Source: Mesonia oceanica
GTDB lineage: Bacteria > Bacteroidota > Bacteroidia > Flavobacteriales > Flavobacteriaceae
Direction: 5' to 3'
NCBI RefSeq assembly: GCF_902499555.1
Contig: NZ_CABVMM010000003.1
Coordinates: forward strand, 310,001 to 374,000
Length of the DNA: 64,000 bases
This document shows, piece after piece, positions 16,422 through 24,507 of the stretch. The translations under genes were made by a program, and so were the position numbers. How positions within the stretch are numbered: position 1 is the first letter of the stretch; each line of letters begins with the position of its first letter. The notes under the pieces were generated by a model, which ran no database searches, had not been told where the DNA came from, and saw nothing but the letters and a program-made list of their open reading frames with translations.

Positions 16422-16442
16422 CCCCTCCTTTTGAAGGAGGGG
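16422..16442. repeat. GC-rich hairpin repeat after paaZ
   Basis: CCCCTCCTT (16422-16430), loop TTG, AAGGAGGGG (16434-16442) is a perfect 9-bp stem, followed by GGCGGGGTGG. It is markedly GC-rich against its surroundings. This looks like another dispersed repeat type and could hinder transcription, but no T-run follows. Confidence 0.65.
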
Positions 16443-16464
16443 TCCCAATAGGGCGGGGTGGTTT

Positions 16465-16596
16465 GTGTTAGGGATAGAAGCCCATCGGCTCCGCTCAGAA
16501 TAAACTAATCTTTTTTTGCTGTCACCTTGAGCGGAGTCGAAAGGTGTTAGAGAGCAAAAAAAACACAGGGAATAGCCCGACCCGAAGGGAAACGCC
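16465..16596. repeat. Long palindromic repeat, family D copy 2 (inverted), with family B nested at its apex
   Basis: It runs from TGTTAGGGATAGAAGCCCAT to AGCCCGACCCGAAGGGAAAC-GCC, opposite in orientation to copies 1 and 3. The inner stem TTTTTTTGCT (16511-16520) pairs with AGCAAAAAAA (from 16553), and the loop between holds a whole family B palindrome (16521-16546). It occupies the paaZ-crotonase spacer. Confidence 0.7.
16521..16546. repeat. Short palindromic repeat, family B (nested in family D copy 2)
   Basis: GTCACCTTGAGCGGAGTCGA followed by AAGGTG; the ends CACCTT and AAGGTG pair. It lies exactly in the loop of the larger repeat's inner stem. Confidence 0.8.
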
Positions 16597-16624
16597 AAAA
16601 AATATAAAAATAAAAAGCGATTTT

Positions 16625-17383
16625 ATGAGTACAGAAGAAGCATACGTAAAAAAGCATATTGAAAATAAAGTAGCCACAATTGAGTTTTTTCATCCGGCAC
16701 ATAACAGCTTGCCGGGAAATATCTTGGCAAAATTAGCCGATACAATTACAGAAGTTGGACAGAATGATGAGGTTTTAGTCATTATTTTAAAGTCTGGTGG
16801 CAATCGTACGTTTTGTGCAGGAGCAAGTTTTACAGAACTTATTTCGATTAACGATGAACAAACCGGAGAGAAATTCTTTATGGGTTTTGCCAACGTGATC
16901 AATGCCATGCGTAAATGCCCGAAATTTATTATTGGTCGCGTGCAGGGTAAAACTGTAGGCGGTGGCGTAGGTTTAGCATCGGCGATGGATTATTGTATGG
17001 CGACAAAATTTGCAGCGATTAAATTAAGTGAATTAAATATTGGTATTGGTCCGTTTGTAGTCGGTCCTGCGGTTGAGCGCAAATTAGGCGTATGCGGGAT
17101 GTCCCAAATCGCTATTGATGCCGATTCGTTTTATTCTCCGGAGTGGGCTAAACAAAAAGGCTTATATGCACAAGTTTATGAAACGACGGAAGAATTAGAT
17201 GAAGCCATTGAAGAATTTGCTCAAAACCTATGCAACTACAACCCTGAAGCCGTAAAAGAAATGAAGCAAATGTTCTGGCGTGGTACCGAAGATTGGGATG
17301 AATTGCTTAACGAGCGAGCTAAAATTAGTGGGCGGTTGGTATTGAGTGAGTTTACGAAGAAGAAGCTGGAGAAGTATCAATAA
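16625..17383 (+). CDS. Enoyl-CoA hydratase/isomerase family protein (second paa crotonase)
   Basis: The product has 252 residues. Oxyanion-hole motifs are NRTFCAGASFTEL and QGKTVGGGVGLASAMDYCMA. The first hydratase Glu may be replaced: the segment reads KLSELNIGIGPFVVGPAVER rather than the usual PE...PGAGGT, so the exact reaction is uncertain. Within the pathway it could supply the PaaF step (2,3-dehydroadipyl-CoA hydration) or assist PaaG. ATG 16625 (MSTEEAYVKK) is chosen; the longer frame from 16544 would be translated from repeat DNA. Confidence 0.87.
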   Translation: MSTEEAYVKKHIENKVATIEFFHPAHNSLPGNILAKLADTITEVGQNDEVLVIILKSGGNRTFCAGASFTELISINDEQTGEKFFMGFANVINAMRKCPKFIIGRVQGKTVGGGVGLASAMDYCMATKFAAIKLSELNIGIGPFVVGPAVERKLGVCGMSQIAIDADSFYSPEWAKQKGLYAQVYETTEELDEAIEEFAQNLCNYNPEAVKEMKQMFWRGTEDWDELLNERAKISGRLVLSEFTKKKLEKYQ

Positions 17384-17407
17384 ATTTCCTGCGCAGGCAG
17401 GAATCTC
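17384..17407. repeat. Palindromic repeat, family A, left flank of GIY-YIG gene
   Basis: TTCCTGC, loop GCAG, GCAGGAA (17387-17404) then TCTC. It starts at the base after the preceding stop codon and lies 17 bp before the GIY-YIG start. Confidence 0.85.
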
Positions 17408-17424
17408 TTTGATCGTGATTTTAA

Positions 17425-17748
17425 ATGAATGAAGTTTGGTACATCTATATTATGACAAACAAACCAAATGGCGTTTTGTACATTGGTGTTACCGATAATT
17501 TAGAAGAAAGAGTAAAAGAGCATAAGTTGAAAGTTTATCCGAAGTCTTTCACAGCAAGGTACAATTGTGATAAGCTTGTGTACCTAGAAGAAATTGAAAA
17601 TGGAGTAGAAGCAGCGAAGCGAGAAAAGCAATTTAAAAAGTGGAAAAGAGATTGGAAAATTAAATTAATTGAGGAAATGAATCCTAGGTGGATTGATATT
17701 TCAGAAAATTGGAATCTAGATTATAAAAATTCTAGATTAAGAAAATAA
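17425..17748 (+). CDS. Stand-alone GIY-YIG nuclease
   Basis: The 107-residue product is a minimal single-domain GIY-YIG endonuclease: WYIYIMTNKPNGVLYIGVTD carries the two tyrosine motifs, ERVKEHK the catalytic arginine, and the tail has REKQFKKWKRDWKIKLIEEM and NPRWIDIS. Such short proteins are common in Bacteroidota. Here it lies between the second crotonase and paaY, with a family A palindrome on each side in opposite orientation (17384-17407 and 17765-17785). This suggests a mobile or repeat-associated nuclease rather than a pathway enzyme. Confidence 0.92.
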   Translation: MNEVWYIYIMTNKPNGVLYIGVTDNLEERVKEHKLKVYPKSFTARYNCDKLVYLEEIENGVEAAKREKQFKKWKRDWKIKLIEEMNPRWIDISENWNLDYKNSRLRK

Positions 17749-17764
17749 AGTTAAACGATAATAA

Positions 17765-17785
17765 GATTCCTGCCTCCGCAGGAAT
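17765..17785. repeat. Palindromic repeat, family A (inverted), right flank of GIY-YIG gene
   Basis: GATTCCTGCCTCCGCAGGAA followed by T; stem TTCCTGC / GCAGGAA with loop CTCC. Read on the minus strand it matches the left copy at all but about two positions, including the diagnostic AATC tail, so the two copies are inverted around the gene. Confidence 0.8.
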
Positions 17786-17792
17786 AATACAT

Positions 17793-18389
17793 ATGATCTA
17801 TTCATTCAAAAACCATATCCCCGTCATTCACGAAAGCAGTTTTGTGCATCCGTTGGCAGCGGTCACCGGTAATGTGATTATAGGAAAAGACTGTTATATT
17901 GGTCTGGGAGCGGCCATTCGTGGCGATTGGGGAGAAATTATTTTAGAAGATGGGGTTAATGTGCAAGAAAATTGTACCGTGCATATGTTTCCCGGTAAAA
18001 GCATTGTGCTTAAAAAAGGAGCGCACGTAGGTCACGGAGCCATTATTCATGGAGCCAATTTAGGAGAAAATTGCTTGATTGGGATGAATTCGGTAATTAT
18101 GGATGATGCAGAAATTGGGGATGAATGTATCGTGGGTGCTATGGCTTTTGTAAAGGCAGAAACGAAAATACCAAAGAGAAGCTTGGTCGTGGGTAATCCC
18201 GCAAAAATAGTTAAAGAAGTTTCTGATGAAATGATCGCTTGGAAAACCGCAGGAACAAAACTTTACCAACGTTTACCGGCAGATTGCCACGAAAGTTTAC
18301 GAGAGGTTGAACCTTTACGAGAGATCCCCAAAGATCGTCCTAAACAAGAGAACTTTTACAAAACCTTAAACGAGTTTCGGGAAAAATAA
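17793..18389 (+). CDS. paaY: PaaY, hexapeptide-repeat gamma-carbonic-anhydrase-like thioesterase
   Basis: The product has 198 residues. A left-handed beta-helix is formed by hexapeptide repeats (VTGNVIIGKDCYIGLGAAIR and following turns), with metal-binding histidines in HVGHGAIIHGAN. A C-terminal helix follows. PaaY is a thioesterase-like accessory of phenylacetate catabolism that relieves CoA-ester toxicity. Its place after paaZ and the crotonase, and its length of about 198, support PaaY over a general gamma-carbonic anhydrase. Confidence 0.9.
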   Translation: MIYSFKNHIPVIHESSFVHPLAAVTGNVIIGKDCYIGLGAAIRGDWGEIILEDGVNVQENCTVHMFPGKSIVLKKGAHVGHGAIIHGANLGENCLIGMNSVIMDDAEIGDECIVGAMAFVKAETKIPKRSLVVGNPAKIVKEVSDEMIAWKTAGTKLYQRLPADCHESLREVEPLREIPKDRPKQENFYKTLNEFREK

Positions 18390-18432
18390 GATTAAATTTG
18401 AAGAGCAATTTCCAAAAAAGGAATATTCAGTA

Positions 18433-19737
18433 ATGAAAGAAATTGAAATTAAACTCCCGAAGATGGGAGAAAGTATAGAAGAAGGAACCATCATCAGTTG
18501 GTCGGTTGCAGAAGGCGACGAAGTAGAACAAGACCAAACTATTCTTGAAGTTGCCACCGATAAAGTAGATTCTGAAGTTCCGGCTCCGGCCAATGGAACC
18601 ATTACTCAGATTTTAGTTCAACCAGATGAAGTGGTCAAAGTGGGGCAAGTAATTGCTAAAATGGAAGTAGGAGAAATACAGTCTTCTAAAAATAAAGCAA
18701 CACCAAAAACTTTAGAAAAGGAAACCTCTAAAAAAACAGCTCCAAAAGCGGTTAAAAAACCGGTTTCAACTTCTAATTCAAATTCATCTTCCAGTTATCA
18801 AATCAATTCCAATCAAAATACATTTTTTTCACCTTTAGTGGTGAGTATTGCCAAGCAACATCATATTAGTTTTGAAGAGTTGGCAAGAATACCGGCTACC
18901 GGAAATGAAGGTCGGTTACGAAAAAGCGATATTTTTAAATACCTAGAAGAAGGACGTCCGGCACAATTTGCACAACCTGTTCCTGAAGCTTCAGGATTTC
19001 AAGTTCCTAATTTGAAATTAGATAAAGGCAAAGGCAAAATTGTAGAGATGGATCGTATGCGCCAAATGATTGCCGATCATATGGTGTTTTCAAAACACAC
19101 TTCGCCACACGTGACCGCTTATGTGGAAGCAGATTTAACCGATATGGTGAACTGGCGAAATGCAAATAAAAAAGCCTTTCAAGAGAAATACGGAGAAAAA
19201 CTCACATTTACACCACTTTTTGTAGAAGCTGTGGCCAAAGCAGTGAAGGATTTCCCGATGATTAATGTTTCGGTCGATGGTAAAAATATCATTGTAAAAG
19301 AAGCTATTAATATTGGGATGGCAACCGCCTTACCTAGTGGAAATTTAATTGTTCCCGTGGTGAAAAATGCCGATCAAAAAGATTTACAAACCGTTGCTGC
19401 GGAAGTCAATGCGTTGGCTGAAAAAGCCCGAAATAACAAACTGAAACACGATGAAACCAGCGGAAGTACGTTTACTATTTCTAATGTAGGAACTTTTGGG
19501 AGTCTGATGGGAACGCCCATCATCAATCAGCCGGAAGTTGCCATTCTTGCAACAGGAATCATAAAGAAACGTGCAGAAGTGATGGAATATGAAGATGGTG
19601 ATAAAATTGAAATCAGACAAATGATGTATTTATCGCTATCGTTTGATCATCGGGTAGTCGATGGCTTTCTAGGCGGAAGCTTTTTAAGAAGAGTCGCCGA
19701 TTATTTTGAAGATTTTGATGTTGAAAAGACTTTTTGA
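18433..19737 (+). CDS. 2-oxoacid dehydrogenase E2 (dihydrolipoamide acyltransferase)
   Basis: The product has 434 residues: one lipoyl domain with K44 in EVATDKVDSEV, a linker rich in Lys/Thr/Ser, a peripheral subunit-binding domain (SIAKQHHISFEELARIPATG) and a catalytic acyltransferase domain ending in SLSFDHRVVDGFLGG with the catalytic His. Together with the E1 gene that follows it fits a branched-chain 2-oxoacid dehydrogenase. It starts 43 bp after paaY, so it may be part of the same transcript. E3 is not in the window. Confidence 0.92.
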   Translation: MKEIEIKLPKMGESIEEGTIISWSVAEGDEVEQDQTILEVATDKVDSEVPAPANGTITQILVQPDEVVKVGQVIAKMEVGEIQSSKNKATPKTLEKETSKKTAPKAVKKPVSTSNSNSSSSYQINSNQNTFFSPLVVSIAKQHHISFEELARIPATGNEGRLRKSDIFKYLEEGRPAQFAQPVPEASGFQVPNLKLDKGKGKIVEMDRMRQMIADHMVFSKHTSPHVTAYVEADLTDMVNWRNANKKAFQEKYGEKLTFTPLFVEAVAKAVKDFPMINVSVDGKNIIVKEAINIGMATALPSGNLIVPVVKNADQKDLQTVAAEVNALAEKARNNKLKHDETSGSTFTISNVGTFGSLMGTPIINQPEVAILATGIIKKRAEVMEYEDGDKIEIRQMMYLSLSFDHRVVDGFLGGSFLRRVADYFEDFDVEKTF

Positions 19738-19919
19738 TTCAAGATAATTGAATTTTAATGAGAAGACATAATTTTCAAAACCTGCAAAAGAAAGTTCAAA
19801 AGTTACAAAGTAAAATTTCAAATTTTATTGATTCATTAGATATGAATGAATAATTTTTTAAAAAAGCAGAAAGCATCTTGTTTCAAAAAGTCCTGTTTCC
19901 TGTTTCAAAATAAAAGAAA

Positions 19920-21965
19920 ATGATAACCAAAGATATTCTCAAACAAGCATTTCGTAATCTCTGTACCGCTAAAGCGATGACCGAGTTATACGAAGAAAAT
20001 TTTAAGGTAGTTTCCAAATATGTACACGCTACTTCTCGTGGGCACGAAGTGATCCAAACCGCAGTTGGGATGCAGTTATTACCACAAGATTATGTGTTCC
20101 CATATTACCGAGATGATTCCATTTTATTGTCGATTGGGATGGAGCCCAAAGATTTGATGTTGCAATTGTTTGCTAAAAAAGACGATCCTTTTTCTGGCGG
20201 AAGAACCTATTATTCACACCCAAGTTTACGGGATGATGATAAACCCAAAATACCTCACCAAAGTTCCGCTACCGGGATGCAAGCCATTCCGGCAACCGGC
20301 GTTGCCTTGGGAATGTGGTATAAAGAAACCGAAGGAATTCAAGACACAGAAAAACCTATTGTTGTGTGTTCGTTAGGAGATGCATGCGTTACAGAAGGAG
20401 AAATTGCAGAAGCTTTTCAAATGGCGGTTTTAAAGAAATTGCCGATTCTTTATGTGGTTCAAGATAATGGTTGGGATATTTCTGCCAATGAAAAAGAAAC
20501 ACGAGCGCAAAATGCAGCTGAATACGCTAAAGGTTTTAATGGTTTAGAAGCTATTTCTATTGACGGAACTAATTTTGAAGAAAGTTATACCACCGTAAAA
20601 AATGCCATTGAAACTATTCGGGAAGAAAGAAGACCAATGTTGATTCATGCGAAAGTTCCGTTGTTAAATCATCACACTTCAGGTGTGAGAATGGAATTTT
20701 ATCGGGATGATTTAGAGGAAGCAAAAACGCGAGATCCTTTTCCGAAGATGAAAAAATACTTAGCTGAAAACGGATTTACCGAAGATGAATTAGAAGCGAT
20801 CGAAGCTTTAGCTCGTGTAAAAGTGAAAGAAGATTATTCAGAAGTAGAAAAAGCGGATGATCCTTCACCAGAAGACTTATTTACTCATGATTTTGCTCCT
20901 ACTACGATAACAGAAGAGAAAGGTGAGCGTTCTCCCACTAACGGAGAGAAAGTTGTCATGGTAGATTGTGCTTTACATGCCATTGAAGAAATTATGCATG
21001 AAGATAAAACGAGCTTACTATACGGTCAAGATGTTGGTGGTAGGCTAGGAGGGGTTTTTCGTGAAGCGGCAACCTTAGCGCAGAAGTTTGGAGATAACCG
21101 TGTCTTTAATACACCTATTCAAGAAGCATTTATTATTGGCTCTACCGTTGGGATGTCTGCCGTTGGTTTAAAACCAATTGTTGAGGTTCAGTTTGCCGAT
21201 TATATTTGGCCGGGGCTTAACCAATTATTTACCGAAGTAAGTAGAAGTTGTTACTTATCAAACGGAAAATGGCCGGTGTCGATGGTGCTGCGTGTACCTA
21301 TTGGCGCTTATGGTAGTGGAGGTCCTTATCACTCTTCTTCTGTAGAAAGTGTAGTCACTAATATTCGTGGACTCAAAATCGCTTATCCAAGCAATGGAGC
21401 CGATTTAAAAGGATTGCTGAAAGCAGCTTATCACGATCCGAATCCAGTGGTGATTTTTGAACATAAAGGTTTGTATTGGAGCAAAGTGCCCGGAACTAAA
21501 GGCGCTACTTCCATAGAACCAGCAGAAGACTATGTACTGCCTTTTGGGAAAGCTTGGGTATTGCAAGAAATCTGGAAACAAGAAGAAAAAGAAACTATTT
21601 CTATTATCACTTATGGGATGGGCGTGCATTGGGCAATGAATGCTTCCGAAGAATTAGGAATGCAAGATCAAATTGAAGTCATCGATCTAAGAACCCTTGC
21701 TCCGTTGGATGAAGAAACGGTGATGAAATCGGTCAAAAAATGTGGTAAATGTTTAGTAGTAACCGAAGAGCCTTCCAATAATAGTTTTGCCAGAGCACTT
21801 TCCGGAAAAATTCAGGAAGAATGTTTTAGATATTTAGACGCTCCGGTAATGACCATCGGTTCAGAAAATATGCCGGCGATACCTTTAAATTCAACCTTAG
21901 AAGAGACCATGATTCCTTCTACTGCAAAAGTGAAAAAGAAAATTGAGGAATTATTAAACTACTAA
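19920..21965 (+). CDS. 2-oxoacid dehydrogenase E1, fused alpha and beta subunits
   Basis: The product has 681 residues. The alpha part (about 1-330) has HATSRGHEVIQTAVGM and the thiamine diphosphate motif GDACVTEGEIAEAF...VVQDN. The beta part (about 345-681) has LLYGQDVGGRLGGVF, NTPIQEAFIIGSTVG and PIVEVQFADYIWPG. The fused arrangement is typical of Bacteroidota branched-chain 2-oxoacid dehydrogenases. It ends with a strong terminator at 21997, the likely end of the long unit that begins at paaE. Confidence 0.93.
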   Translation: MITKDILKQAFRNLCTAKAMTELYEENFKVVSKYVHATSRGHEVIQTAVGMQLLPQDYVFPYYRDDSILLSIGMEPKDLMLQLFAKKDDPFSGGRTYYSHPSLRDDDKPKIPHQSSATGMQAIPATGVALGMWYKETEGIQDTEKPIVVCSLGDACVTEGEIAEAFQMAVLKKLPILYVVQDNGWDISANEKETRAQNAAEYAKGFNGLEAISIDGTNFEESYTTVKNAIETIREERRPMLIHAKVPLLNHHTSGVRMEFYRDDLEEAKTRDPFPKMKKYLAENGFTEDELEAIEALARVKVKEDYSEVEKADDPSPEDLFTHDFAPTTITEEKGERSPTNGEKVVMVDCALHAIEEIMHEDKTSLLYGQDVGGRLGGVFREAATLAQKFGDNRVFNTPIQEAFIIGSTVGMSAVGLKPIVEVQFADYIWPGLNQLFTEVSRSCYLSNGKWPVSMVLRVPIGAYGSGGPYHSSSVESVVTNIRGLKIAYPSNGADLKGLLKAAYHDPNPVVIFEHKGLYWSKVPGTKGATSIEPAEDYVLPFGKAWVLQEIWKQEEKETISIITYGMGVHWAMNASEELGMQDQIEVIDLRTLAPLDEETVMKSVKKCGKCLVVTEEPSNNSFARALSGKIQEECFRYLDAPVMTIGSENMPAIPLNSTLEETMIPSTAKVKKKIEELLNY

Positions 21966-21996
21966 AGATTCCTTACTCAACTAAAAAAGTATCTGA

Positions 21997-22022
21997 AAGC
22001 ATCTCTGTAGAGGTGCTTTTTT
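21997..22022 (+). terminator. Rho-independent terminator after the E1 gene
   Basis: AAGCATCTC (21997-22005), loop TGTA, GAGGTGCTT (22010-22018) followed by TTTT. The stem has one G-T wobble. It closes the plus-strand run of paa and dehydrogenase genes. Confidence 0.85.
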
Positions 22023-22193
22023 ATATTCATTAATTTATGAAAATTTGATGAATTTGTGATATTGAATGTTAAAAAAAATGTATTCCATAGTCAATTAATG
22101 CCTTGTGAGTTAATCTTCGTTAAAGGTGATGTTAAGCTTAGTTAATTGACTGATTTGTAGTTAGAAACCTAGCTATCTTTAAATAAAAAAACT

Positions 22194-22640
22194 ATGGAAT
22201 TTACAAAAGAAGTTGCTAAGAAATTGAATAACCTATTAGAAAAGAACTATGATGCTGAAAAAGGTTATAAAGATGCTGCAGAACGAATTGAAAATCCAAC
22301 AATGAAAGATTTTCTGCAAAAACAAGCGCAAAAACGTTACGATTTTGGTCACGAGATTAAAGCTGAAATTAAAAACTACGGACAAGAGCCAGACAAAGGC
22401 GGGAGTGCAGCAGGAACCATTCACCGTGCTTGGATGGATTTAAAAGCAGCAGTCGCTTCCAGCAGTGAAGAGCAAGTGATGGAAGAAGTGCAACGAGGAG
22501 AACAAGCTGCGATTGATGAGTACAATGAAGTGATTTCAGAAACAAGCTTGCCGCCATCGGTTAAGACGATTTTGAATAATCAAAAAAGTCAGATTGTTGA
22601 AGCACAACAAAGCGCTAAAAACTTTGAAGTGATTTCGTAA
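22194..22640 (+). CDS. PA2169-family four-helix-bundle (ferritin-like) protein
   Basis: The 148-residue all-helical protein has DUF2383-like features: LNNLLEKNYDAEKGYKDAAE, FLQKQAQKRYDFGHEIKAEI and VQRGEQAAIDEYNEVI. These carry Glu/His pairs suggestive of a metal-binding ferritin-like bundle. Family members are often stress-induced. It stands alone, followed by a bidirectional terminator shared with the convergent gene to the right. It is unrelated to the IVS-type four-helix proteins in the paa region. Confidence 0.85.
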   Translation: MEFTKEVAKKLNNLLEKNYDAEKGYKDAAERIENPTMKDFLQKQAQKRYDFGHEIKAEIKNYGQEPDKGGSAAGTIHRAWMDLKAAVASSSEEQVMEEVQRGEQAAIDEYNEVISETSLPPSVKTILNNQKSQIVEAQQSAKNFEVIS

Positions 22641-22687
22641 ATAAGTCGAATTTATGTCAACTTATTTCAGGACTGGAAATAGCAAAC

Positions 22688-22718
22688 AAAAAGCCTCTTC
22701 ATTTGAAGAGGCTTTTTT
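22688..22718. terminator. Bidirectional terminator
   Basis: AAAAAGCCTCTTC (22688-22700), loop ATTT, GAAGAGGCTTTTT (from 22705): a perfect 13-bp stem with T-runs on both strands. It lies between convergent genes ending at 22640 (+) and 22723 (-). Confidence 0.95.
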
Positions 22719-22722
22719 ATAT

Positions 22723-23868
22723 TTAAAAAGGGATTTTAAATTTTCTCTTGACTTCCGCATAGAAATTTTGTGGGTAAGTGCTGTCGCCCATAAAAATATT
22801 AGTCATATATTCTGCAGCTCTCTGTCCATGTTTCTTCAATAAAATGTTGCGTAATTTTTTTTGACCGTAGAAAAATTTAGCCAATTTTATACCTGTTTCC
22901 AGTTCAGGGAGTAACTTTTTGTTTAATTTTTCTAAGTATATAGCTTTGGCTTTCTCTAAGTTTAATTGACTTTCAATAATAGCTTGAGCAGCCATTATGC
23001 CACTAGCGATTGCATTAGAAATTCCTTCGGCCGTAATAGGGTCTGCAAAACCTGCAGCATCACCGGTAAGGAAAACATTCTTTTTTACAAAGCCGTCAGT
23101 TCGCGGAGAAGTTGGGATGATAAATCCGTGCGCTTCCTCACTTAAAACTTCTTCTATACCTAGCATTTTAAGGTACTCCTGATAAGCTTTTTTTAGATTG
23201 ACCTTTTTACTAGATTTCATGGTGCAACCTAATCCTACCGATAAATGATTTGCTTTAGGAAAACACCAACCATAACCTTGGGGAGCCGCATCAATATCAA
23301 ATCTAGCTGATCCAGCCAATTTTTTAAAAGTTTCGTCGCTTACCGTGATTTCATATTCTAATGCTGGAGACATTCTCCGGGTTTCTTCCCATCCCGCTAG
23401 TTTGGCTGTAGGGCTCAAAGCACCATCAGCAGCAATGATAAATTTAGTATTAACTTTTCCTCGTGAAGTTTCTATTTGTGTATAATTCTCTTGGAATACT
23501 AAATTTTCAACCTTGGCATTTTCAAACAATTCAACTCCTTCAGCCTGTGATTTTTTTACGATAAGATGATCAAATTGATCACGCATCACCATGCTGATAA
23601 TCGGTTTTTCTCTTTTCGCTTTAAAGGAAAGATTTTTAGAACCAAATATAATATCTACTTCCTTAAATTTAATGTCGATGGCTTCATCTACCGAAAAAGG
23701 CATATTTCTTAGCCCGCGATACACAAAACCGCCTCCGCAAGTTTTGTAGCGTGGTAAAGTTTCTTTTTCAATAAGTATGGTTTTTAGTCCTTTTTTTGCC
23801 AATTCATAGGCGGCAGTTGCACCCGAAGGACCACTTCCTATCACAGCAACATCAAATAAATTTTCCAT
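22723..23868 (-). CDS. Geranylgeranyl-reductase-family FAD oxidoreductase
   Basis: The product has 381 residues. It has an N-terminal FAD Rossmann motif VAVIGSGPSGATAAYELAKK, the family cysteine region RYKTCGGGFVYRG, the substrate-site motif QGYGWCFPKANHLSVGLG and the distal FAD motif VFLTGDAAGFADPITAEGI. The family reduces isoprenoid chains (chlorophyll, archaeal lipids); in Bacteroidota the substrate is usually unknown, perhaps a quinone or carotenoid side chain. Start ATG at 23868. Confidence 0.9.
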   Translation of the reverse strand: MENLFDVAVIGSGPSGATAAYELAKKGLKTILIEKETLPRYKTCGGGFVYRGLRNMPFSVDEAIDIKFKEVDIIFGSKNLSFKAKREKPIISMVMRDQFDHLIVKKSQAEGVELFENAKVENLVFQENYTQIETSRGKVNTKFIIAADGALSPTAKLAGWEETRRMSPALEYEITVSDETFKKLAGSARFDIDAAPQGYGWCFPKANHLSVGLGCTMKSSKKVNLKKAYQEYLKMLGIEEVLSEEAHGFIIPTSPRTDGFVKKNVFLTGDAAGFADPITAEGISNAIASGIMAAQAIIESQLNLEKAKAIYLEKLNKKLLPELETGIKLAKFFYGQKKLRNILLKKHGQRAAEYMTNIFMGDSTYPQNFYAEVKRKFKIPF

Positions 23869-23903
23869 GTTTTTGATTATATCAAGGGCTAAAAATAGTA
23901 TAA

Positions 23904-23936
23904 AAAAATAGCCTTGGAAAATCCAAGGCTATTTTT
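23904..23936 (-). terminator. Terminator after DUF4136 lipoprotein gene
   Basis: AAAAATAGCCTTGG (23904-23917), loop AAAAT, CCAAGGCTATTTTT (23923-23936), a perfect 14-bp stem with a T-run in the minus-strand transcript. It lies 16 bp beyond the stop of the gene at 23952. Confidence 0.9.
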
Positions 23937-23951
23937 AATTCATTCAAAATT

Positions 23952-24494
23952 TTACTTCTTGTCGCTTCCCGGTGGATAACGTTCTATAATTTTTTGAACC
24001 ATTTCATGAATACGTTCAATTTTATTTTTCATATCCATCGTTAACGCTCCAGAACCCATACCTTGCCAAACCAATTCCATGGATTTGGCGTCAATAAAAT
24101 CAATATACAAAGTACCTTCTGTAGTACTCGACACGGTATTGTAGCCATTGCCCCAATACCAAGGATTCCAGCCCCAACCGTAACCCCAGCCAAAGTTATT
24201 TTGGTAAATATTGATGTTCTCTTTGGTTTTGGTGAAAATGCTCACTAATAAATCTGGGTTTTCAGATTTGGTAAATCCTTTAGCAATCATTTCTGACTCA
24301 ATTGCACGTAAAATCCTTTTTTTGTCTAAATCAGAAACATCTGCTTTATCAATACCTGGTTTGTAAAAAGCAAAACTTTGGTACTCATTAAAGTTGGCTT
24401 CACGGTCGTAATCTGTCGCTACTCTTATCGAACTACACGAGGTAAGCACCAATAAAAATGCTAAGGGCGCTAAAAAGTTTTTTATTTTCATCAT
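23952..24494 (-). CDS. DUF4136 family lipoprotein
   Basis: The 180-residue product has a lipoprotein signal (FLAPLAFLLVLTSCSS) and a DUF4136 domain: ATDYDREANFNEYQSFAFYK, DLLVSIFTKTKENI, a glycine/tryptophan-rich loop GWGYGWGWNPWYWGNGY, then GTLYIDFIDAKSMELVWQG. It is probably attached to the outer membrane; function unknown. The start at 24494 (ATGATGAAA; 24491 is equally possible) is preferred, because the longer frame to 24599 is translated from a family D repeat. Confidence 0.88.
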   Translation of the reverse strand: MMKIKNFLAPLAFLLVLTSCSSIRVATDYDREANFNEYQSFAFYKPGIDKADVSDLDKKRILRAIESEMIAKGFTKSENPDLLVSIFTKTKENINIYQNNFGWGYGWGWNPWYWGNGYNTVSSTTEGTLYIDFIDAKSMELVWQGMGSGALTMDMKNKIERIHEMVQKIIERYPPGSDKK

Positions 24495-24507
24495 AACAAT
24501 GTTTTGT

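Noticed and set aside
16544-16624. N-terminal extension of the second paa crotonase
   Set aside because: The extension is translated from the family B and D repeats. The conserved start is ATG 16625.
5582-17785. Family A, B and C palindromes as ordinary rho-independent terminators
   Set aside because: They lack following T-runs and occur inside an operon and even within a coding region. They are better explained as dispersed repeats.
19758-19853. A 31-codon frame (MRRHNFQNLQKKVQKLQSKI...) between the E2 and E1 genes
   Set aside because: Very short, AT-rich and of simple Lys/Gln composition, with no supporting motif. The spacer is made of TTTCAAA-type simple sequence like the insertion arms, so it may be a remnant, but a gene cannot be supported.
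22154-22181. Promoter of the PA2169-family gene (TTTG ... TATCTTTA)
   Set aside because: The spacer is only 16 bp and the -7 box has a mismatch at its last base, so support is too weak.
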